This document shows, piece by piece, positions 59,570 through 64,000 of a stretch of 64,000 bases of DNA (position 1 is the stretch's first letter; the number at the start of each line of letters is the position of its first letter). The stretch is from contig NC_079427.1 of assembly GCF_026213295.1 (NCBI RefSeq), forward strand, positions 36,486,239-36,550,238, in the 5' to 3' direction. Source of the stretch: Gadus chalcogrammus (taxonomy: Eukaryota > Chordata > Actinopteri > Gadiformes > Gadidae). The notes beneath the pieces are model-generated. The model made no database searches. It was not told the DNA's origin and saw nothing but the letters and a program-made list of their open reading frames with translations. The position numbers and the translations under genes were made by a program.

Positions 59570-60000
59570 TGGTGAGACAAATTGTGACAATTAGGAAAGA
59601 TTGCAGCATAGTTAACCCGTCAGCCCATAGCACCCCTAAAGCCCCGAAATCCATACATCAAGCAACAGACGTCATTTCACTATTTAGACACAGGTAAATA
59701 GCATTTGTAGTAAAATTCATGAAATGAGAACAACTAAATGCTCAGATTAAACAATGTAGGGCCAGTTTGTAAGACATCAACGGTCTAAAAAATAATACAA
59801 ATTTAGGCTTAGTCGATAGTAATAAACATGTGTGTTCTCTCTGGCAAGTAGGCCAGGCCTAGTGGCAGTGTTGGGTGAAACTCATTACAAAAGAAAGCTA
59901 TTGCAGGTTAGATGTTGATGTTATGCAGTAATGTACGGTGGCGCTGAGCATTCACCAACAAAAAAAAAGTTTCACAGCTAATGTAGCCGTTAGCACACTC
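59570..60000. other. No recognised gene
   Basis: Intron-like DNA upstream of the integrase exon on the minus strand. No further integrase block was seen. Confidence 0.45.
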
Positions 60001-60003
60001 AGG

Positions 60004-60175
60004 ATCTCGTAATTACGAGATAATATCTCGTAATTACGAGATAAGGATCTCGTAATTACGAGAAAAGATCTCGGAATTACGAGATACGGATCTCGTAATT
60101 ACGAGATAAGGATCTCGTAATTACGAGATAAGATATCATATTTACGACATAAGGAACTCGTTTACGAGAAAAGGA
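60004..60175. repeat. Array of 18-bp palindromes
   Basis: ATCTCGTAATTACGAGAT, a perfect palindrome, occurs at 60004 and 60025 and then about every 22-25 bases, six clear copies and two degenerate ones, with AAGG-type spacers. It ends 25 bases before the helix-turn-helix duplication. Confidence 0.9.
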
Positions 60176-60200
60176 TCACGCCTCTCATTCATAAATAACG

Positions 60201-60543
60201 TTGCTGGCTTGCTGCAGGCCGGCAAAGATGACGCTATCCGACGCTATCGTATTTAATCTCCTGCTCGGGTTGAGGCAATGGGAAATATTGATGTTCCTTA
60301 AAAGTGAGGAGGGCATAAATATAAGTATGTCAACATTGCGCAGACATCTGAAGTCATTGGCCGGCAAAGATGACGCCACCGACGCTATCGTACTTTATTT
60401 CTTGCTCGGGTTGAGGCATTGGGAAATATGGATGTTCCTTAAAAGTGAGGAGGGCATTAATATAAGTATGTCAACATTGCGCAGACATCTGAAGTCATTG
60501 GGACTGTTCAGGAGAAAAGCCCAGTCGGACCTGATAAATTGAC
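60201..60543 (+). pseudogene. Duplicated integrase N-terminal HTH exon
   Basis: One frame carries two ~47-residue copies of a helix-turn-helix: DAIVFNLLLGLRQWEILMFL with ISMSTLRRHLKSL, and DAIVLYFLLGLRHWEIWMFL with the same end, then GLFRRKAQSDL and a stop. STLRRHLKSLGLFRRK is the N-terminal DNA-binding block of the fish integrase-core proteins. The DNA copies begin at 60221 and 60363. The reading stops before any catalytic part. A matching C-terminus lies 0.7 kb away on the other strand. Confidence 0.7.
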
Positions 60544-60909
60544 GGCGAACCGCTCTAGCCGAGCCTTCTCTCGGAGGGACGCTAAAGTGTGTTGCATAGC
60601 GACCGTCGTGCATTTTGAAGGCAGCCAGGAGGGATTACTTTTTTGTATTCTTTAATAAAACAGCTACTTTGACTTTCTTGTTGTTTTTTAATGTAGCGTG
60701 TCTATGACTTTCGTTTTGCCATAATAGTAACCGTTGTATAAAAGCAATAGATCACTTCAGTCAGTGGTATGTGCTCATTGAAGTTTTAAAAAAAAAAAAT
60801 TAACAACTGACAGGGTTTGCCTTAACTATGTATTTTACATAGTATTTTAAATTTGAAGTTAGTAGTTGGAGATGTTGAGATGTAATTGGGAATAATCTTG
60901 TGTTAACGA
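60544..60909. other. No recognised gene
   Basis: AT-rich spacer with a possible AATAAA at 60653. Nothing else supported. Confidence 0.4.
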
Positions 60910-63280
60910 GTAGGGGGCACTACCAAGAACTACAAATATAGCGGCGGGGAAAACTACATACGTATCAGCCGATAAAAGAAACTTCTCTGAGTTCTATCTG
61001 TCCGGCTGATATCTGGGGTACCTTATGGCATAAGGCTACCACTTAACCACAATTTGCGCTCTCAGTACACTCTTTCTCCGCGCTGTGTGTACATTTATAT
61101 ATACACAGATAATCAGGGCCGTGCAGAGACCCTTTGAGGGGCAGGGGCTCAAATTAAAAAAAGGGCACATGTGTGTTCATGAACTCATCAGAAGTGGTTT
61201 GGTGTTGATATCTATAAAAACAATTAAGCTATTACAAAATAAAAGCCTTGAATACGAATTAGCCTAACTGTACACAATGTATACGTGTGACTTTTAATTT
61301 TTTTATGTTTTTCTATTAAACACAGGGTGGTGGGAACTCCACAATGAGTTTATGAACGAATCAGAAGTGGTTTGTTGTTGATATCTATAAAAACAAGTGA
61401 GCTATTAAAAATAAAGCCTTAAATATGGATGCAATACATGCACTGAAAGCTTTTGCATTTTTTAAAAACAATTAAAAGTCTTTCTTTAGAATGAGGGGTA
61501 GTGGGGACTACAAAACGAGTACATAAACACATCAGAAGTGGTTTGATGTTGATAGGATGAATTTCGATTGAGTTATTAAGAATTGAAAAAAATTACGTTG
61601 CACTTTTTTGACGGTCCCTAAGCACTTGACGCTATTAAAGATACAACCCCGGAAAATCGACGAATGTCGAATATAAAACCAATTTCACCCCGTTCTGCCA
61701 GAGACACTAAGACGGAGTAGACATGAAACGGATTTGGCCATGTCATGTGGCCAAGTAGTTACTACAGAGTATACAGATTAAATATAACGATGTATGCTTT
61801 CCCTTTGCAATTTCAAAAGGTTTCCCAGATAGGTTAGCTGTATAGCTAGCTGGTAGGCTATAGAAAATAAACCGAGTGGTAGCCACTTTCACAGTTAAAA
61901 TGATGCTTGTTGAAAAGCTTTTGCTGGCAAACATAGGCCTATACTTCAAAATGAGACTACAAAACTAGATAACTGTTACAGTTTATTTAGCATTATCAAC
62001 TTTATGGTTTTGGAAACAAGTGTCTGTGTCTGACTCTGTAGTGATCTTACCCTGCGTTGTACCGTCTCTTAAAACAACAAGCGCATCTTGCAGGCAGGCA
62101 AATTGTGAAAGGTCACGTTGATAGCCTATGACGTCACTCAGCGGCAGCAGCGCACTGAGCGCCGGTAAACAAGGCTACAAAGTAAAAACTTTACTTCTAT
62201 ATCATTACCGTTGAAGTTTTTATACTCGAATAATTGATTCACATGTTAACGTTTAATTGTTCATGTGTAATTTTACAAAGCATTGACAATTTAAACGACC
62301 ACTCAAAAGGGCACTTTGGTCCTTCAGAGGGAAAAGGGCAGGGGCTCGGGCACCCATAGCCCCCCCCTCTGCACGTGCCTGCAGATAATCCTATGTGATC
62401 CTCGGATGAAAAGGGGAACTACAAACAGAAGTTATCCTTGGTTTTAAACAGCCAAAGAGAGAGAGAGGTGTCGTGGGAGGGGTGGGGGTGGTCTTTACGA
62501 GGAGGTTTTGCTGGAGGAAGAGTGTTTGTCGGGGGTTCACTAAGATAGATGAGAGGAGGAGGAAAATAACTTCAATTCAACTATCCAATAGAAAGGCGTG
62601 TGGCCTTCTTCTTTAAGGAAGTGAGGGGAAGAGAGTGATTGAAGGCATTCATGAAGGGGGTGCGGAAGGAGGGGAGGGGGGTGTTGGACGGGATCTGAAG
62701 AGGGAGATGAAAGGGTTTCAAGGGGAGGGAGGCGTTAGAGGGGTAGATTACCAGGGGCGTGCGGAGGGAGGGGGGAGAGGGGGGCATTGGATTCATCTAA
62801 GAACTTCAAATATGGCGGCGGGGCAAACTACATACGTATCAGCCGACTACAGAAACTTCTCTGAGTTCTATCTGTCCGGCTGAAAACTGTGGTACCTTAT
62901 GGCAAAAGGCTACCACTTAACCGCAATTTGTGTTCTCAGTACACTCTGTCTCTGCGCTGTGTGTACATTTATATGTACACAGATAGCCCTATGAGATCCT
63001 TGGATGATAAGGGGAACTACAAACAGAAGTTATCGTTGTTAAAAAAAGCGTCGGAGAGAGAGAGATGTGTCGTGGGAGAGGCTGGGGGTTGGTCTTTACG
63101 AGGAGGGTTTGGCGGGAGGAAGATTGGTGGTGAGGGGTTCATTAAGACAGTGGAGGAGGAGAAGCGGAGAGAGACGGGGTTGGAGAGAGAGAGAGAGAGA
63201 TGGAAGGCCAGTGAGGGGACGGGGTGTTAGACTGGGCCTGGAGGGGGGTGGTGGGGGCTTTACGAGTGTAAAGGGTTAGG
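60910..63280. repeat. Direct duplication, first copy split by a hAT
   Basis: ACTACATACGTATCAGCCGA with CTCTGAGTTCTATCTGTCCGG occurs near 60951 and 62829, and GGGGAACTACAAACAGAAGTTAT near 62413 and 63012. The first copy is 60920-61105 plus 62390-62560, the second 62800-63150. Purine-rich GGAGGGGGG tracts lie in and around both (62480-62790 and 63080-63260). No protein was recognised. Confidence 0.75.
61114..62381. mobile_element. hAT element, non-autonomous
   Basis: The ends CAGGGCCGTGCAGAG and (reversed) CAGGCACGTGCAGAG are flanked by CAGATAAT on both sides (61106-61113 and 62382-62389). GCAGGGGCTC occurs near both ends in opposite sense. Three ~170-bp internal repeats share CATCAGAAGTGGTTTG and TTGATATCTATAAAAACAA (61187, 61359, 61530). 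No transposase was recognised. Confidence 0.85.
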
Positions 63281-63289
63281 AGGGACTCG

Positions 63290-63440
63290 TAGATTTGCAG
63301 TATTCTTCGAAAAAAATAGTCCAATCCCGGGTTGCTTTTAACTCACTTTATTTGTTGGCATGTTTCGGTATGGTAACTATGAAGCTTAAGGGAGGGAATT
63401 GTATCTAACGCGTGGAGAGGAAAATACCGTGATCTACTTC
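63290..63440 (-). repeat. LTR R-region homologue
   Basis: TGCAGTATTCTTCG, CCCGGGTTGCTTTTAACTCACTTTATTT and CATGTTTCGGTATGG match the retroviral LTR at 27345-27440, in the same orientation, including the reversed AAATAAAGT signal. It is interrupted at 63450 by another element. Confidence 0.6.
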
Positions 63441-63457
63441 AAGCCCCCGGGCTTACG

Positions 63458-64000
63458 GCCTGATTCCACCGGACGCGTTACGGCAACGTTACGGCAGCGG
63501 CACGTCTTGGCCGCGGTCACCGCAGCAGATAGGTTCCACTCTAATCAATGAGACCATTTCCACCGGGCGCAGCTGCGGAACGTCTCAGCAGCGTCCCAGG
63601 AGCGGCGTGCCGCGCCGCAGCGCTATCATTCCGTAGCATTCCTATTTTTGCCGCGAGCCGCTGCTGAACCGCGTCAATTTCAACAGAGCAGATCGATCAG
63701 GGCAGGAAGTTAAAAAGTAAAAGCCATAGAGCATTCCGCTCAATTTTCTAAATAAAACACAATAAATAAAACACCAACATTATTACGTCATGACCGGTGG
63801 CACCAGGTCAGCAGTCAATCAATCAAAGGGTCTCAAATCATCCTTTTTATAAGAACAATGTCAGAAAGGACAAAGCCTGGCATTTAATTGCAGTAGTTTT
63901 GGGAGTGGAAGGTGAGTACATTAGGTTTAGGATTATCGCGTGATCTCGTGATCTCGCGGGAATACGGCTGGCTCGCAAGGCAGCGTTGCGCTGCCGTAAC
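63458..64000. mobile_element. Inverted-repeat element, cut by the window end
   Basis: ATTCCACCGGACGCGTTACG and the repeated GTTACGGCAGCGGCAC open a GC-rich block, and the window stops in the reversed motif GCGTTGCGCTGCCGTAAC. The opposed GTTACGGCAGCG words suggest two ends of one element, completed just outside the window. GATCTCGTGATCTCGCGGG lies near the end. Confidence 0.5.

Overview
The window reads as nuclear DNA of a ray-finned (teleost) fish. The evidence is long (CA)n, (TG)n and (GATA)n microsatellites, intron-containing genes with GT..AG junctions, and a dense, deeply nested mix of fish transposon families: DIRS, piggyBac, hAT, Harbinger, Merlin, L2-like LINEs and an endogenous retrovirus. 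I cannot name the species. No bacterial, tRNA or rRNA gene was seen. Identities and family assignments come from reading the sequence and from remembered family patterns; no search was run.

Layout: 0-4.1 kb holds small inverted-repeat elements, including a Harbinger-like element (TAA target duplication) with a 3 x 400-bp tandem repeat and a hAT element nested in a larger inverted-repeat element. 4.16-7.9 kb is a decayed DIRS-type tyrosine-recombinase retrotransposon. 8.6-12.4 kb is a hAT (Charlie-like) element carrying a defective piggyBac element bounded by TTAA. 12.6-13.1 kb is a LINE fragment. 13.4-26.5 kb is repeats: a G-rich minisatellite, two 1.8-kb inverted arms that share the same solo LTR, four ~0.8-kb tandem units, a MULE-like element with an 8-bp target duplication and a 620-bp hairpin. 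A THAP-type zinc-finger exon lies at 27.0 kb, and an endogenous retrovirus on the minus strand at 27.3-29.6 kb (LTR interrupted by a hAT, plus the env C-terminus).

The main result is at 31.5-51.2 kb. Two nearly identical ~610-bp sequences in inverted orientation mark the ends of this 19.6-kb stretch, and their outer edges carry the same 8-bp direct repeat, GTTAATTA. This is what a single very large DNA transposon looks like. Between its ends are a six-exon gene of unknown function (+), an rve-type integrase gene with one in-frame stop (-), a split Merlin/IS1595-type transposase (-) that contains a Harbinger Myb-like gene, and a CCDC106-like coiled-coil gene (+). Later hAT insertions also lie inside it. 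I infer that this is a giant composite, perhaps Merlin-driven, element carrying cargo genes.

From 53.5 to 58.1 kb lies a HECT-domain (G2E3-like) gene of a kind I recall as multicopy in fish. It is broken by a stop in exon 1, two frameshifts and a 705-bp insertion with a 9-bp target duplication inside its last coding exon. The C-terminal exon of a second integrase type (59.2-59.6 kb, -) and a duplicated helix-turn-helix exon of an integrase N-terminus (60.2-60.5 kb, +) follow. The window ends with a tandem duplication split by a hAT element, an LTR fragment and the start of another inverted-repeat element.
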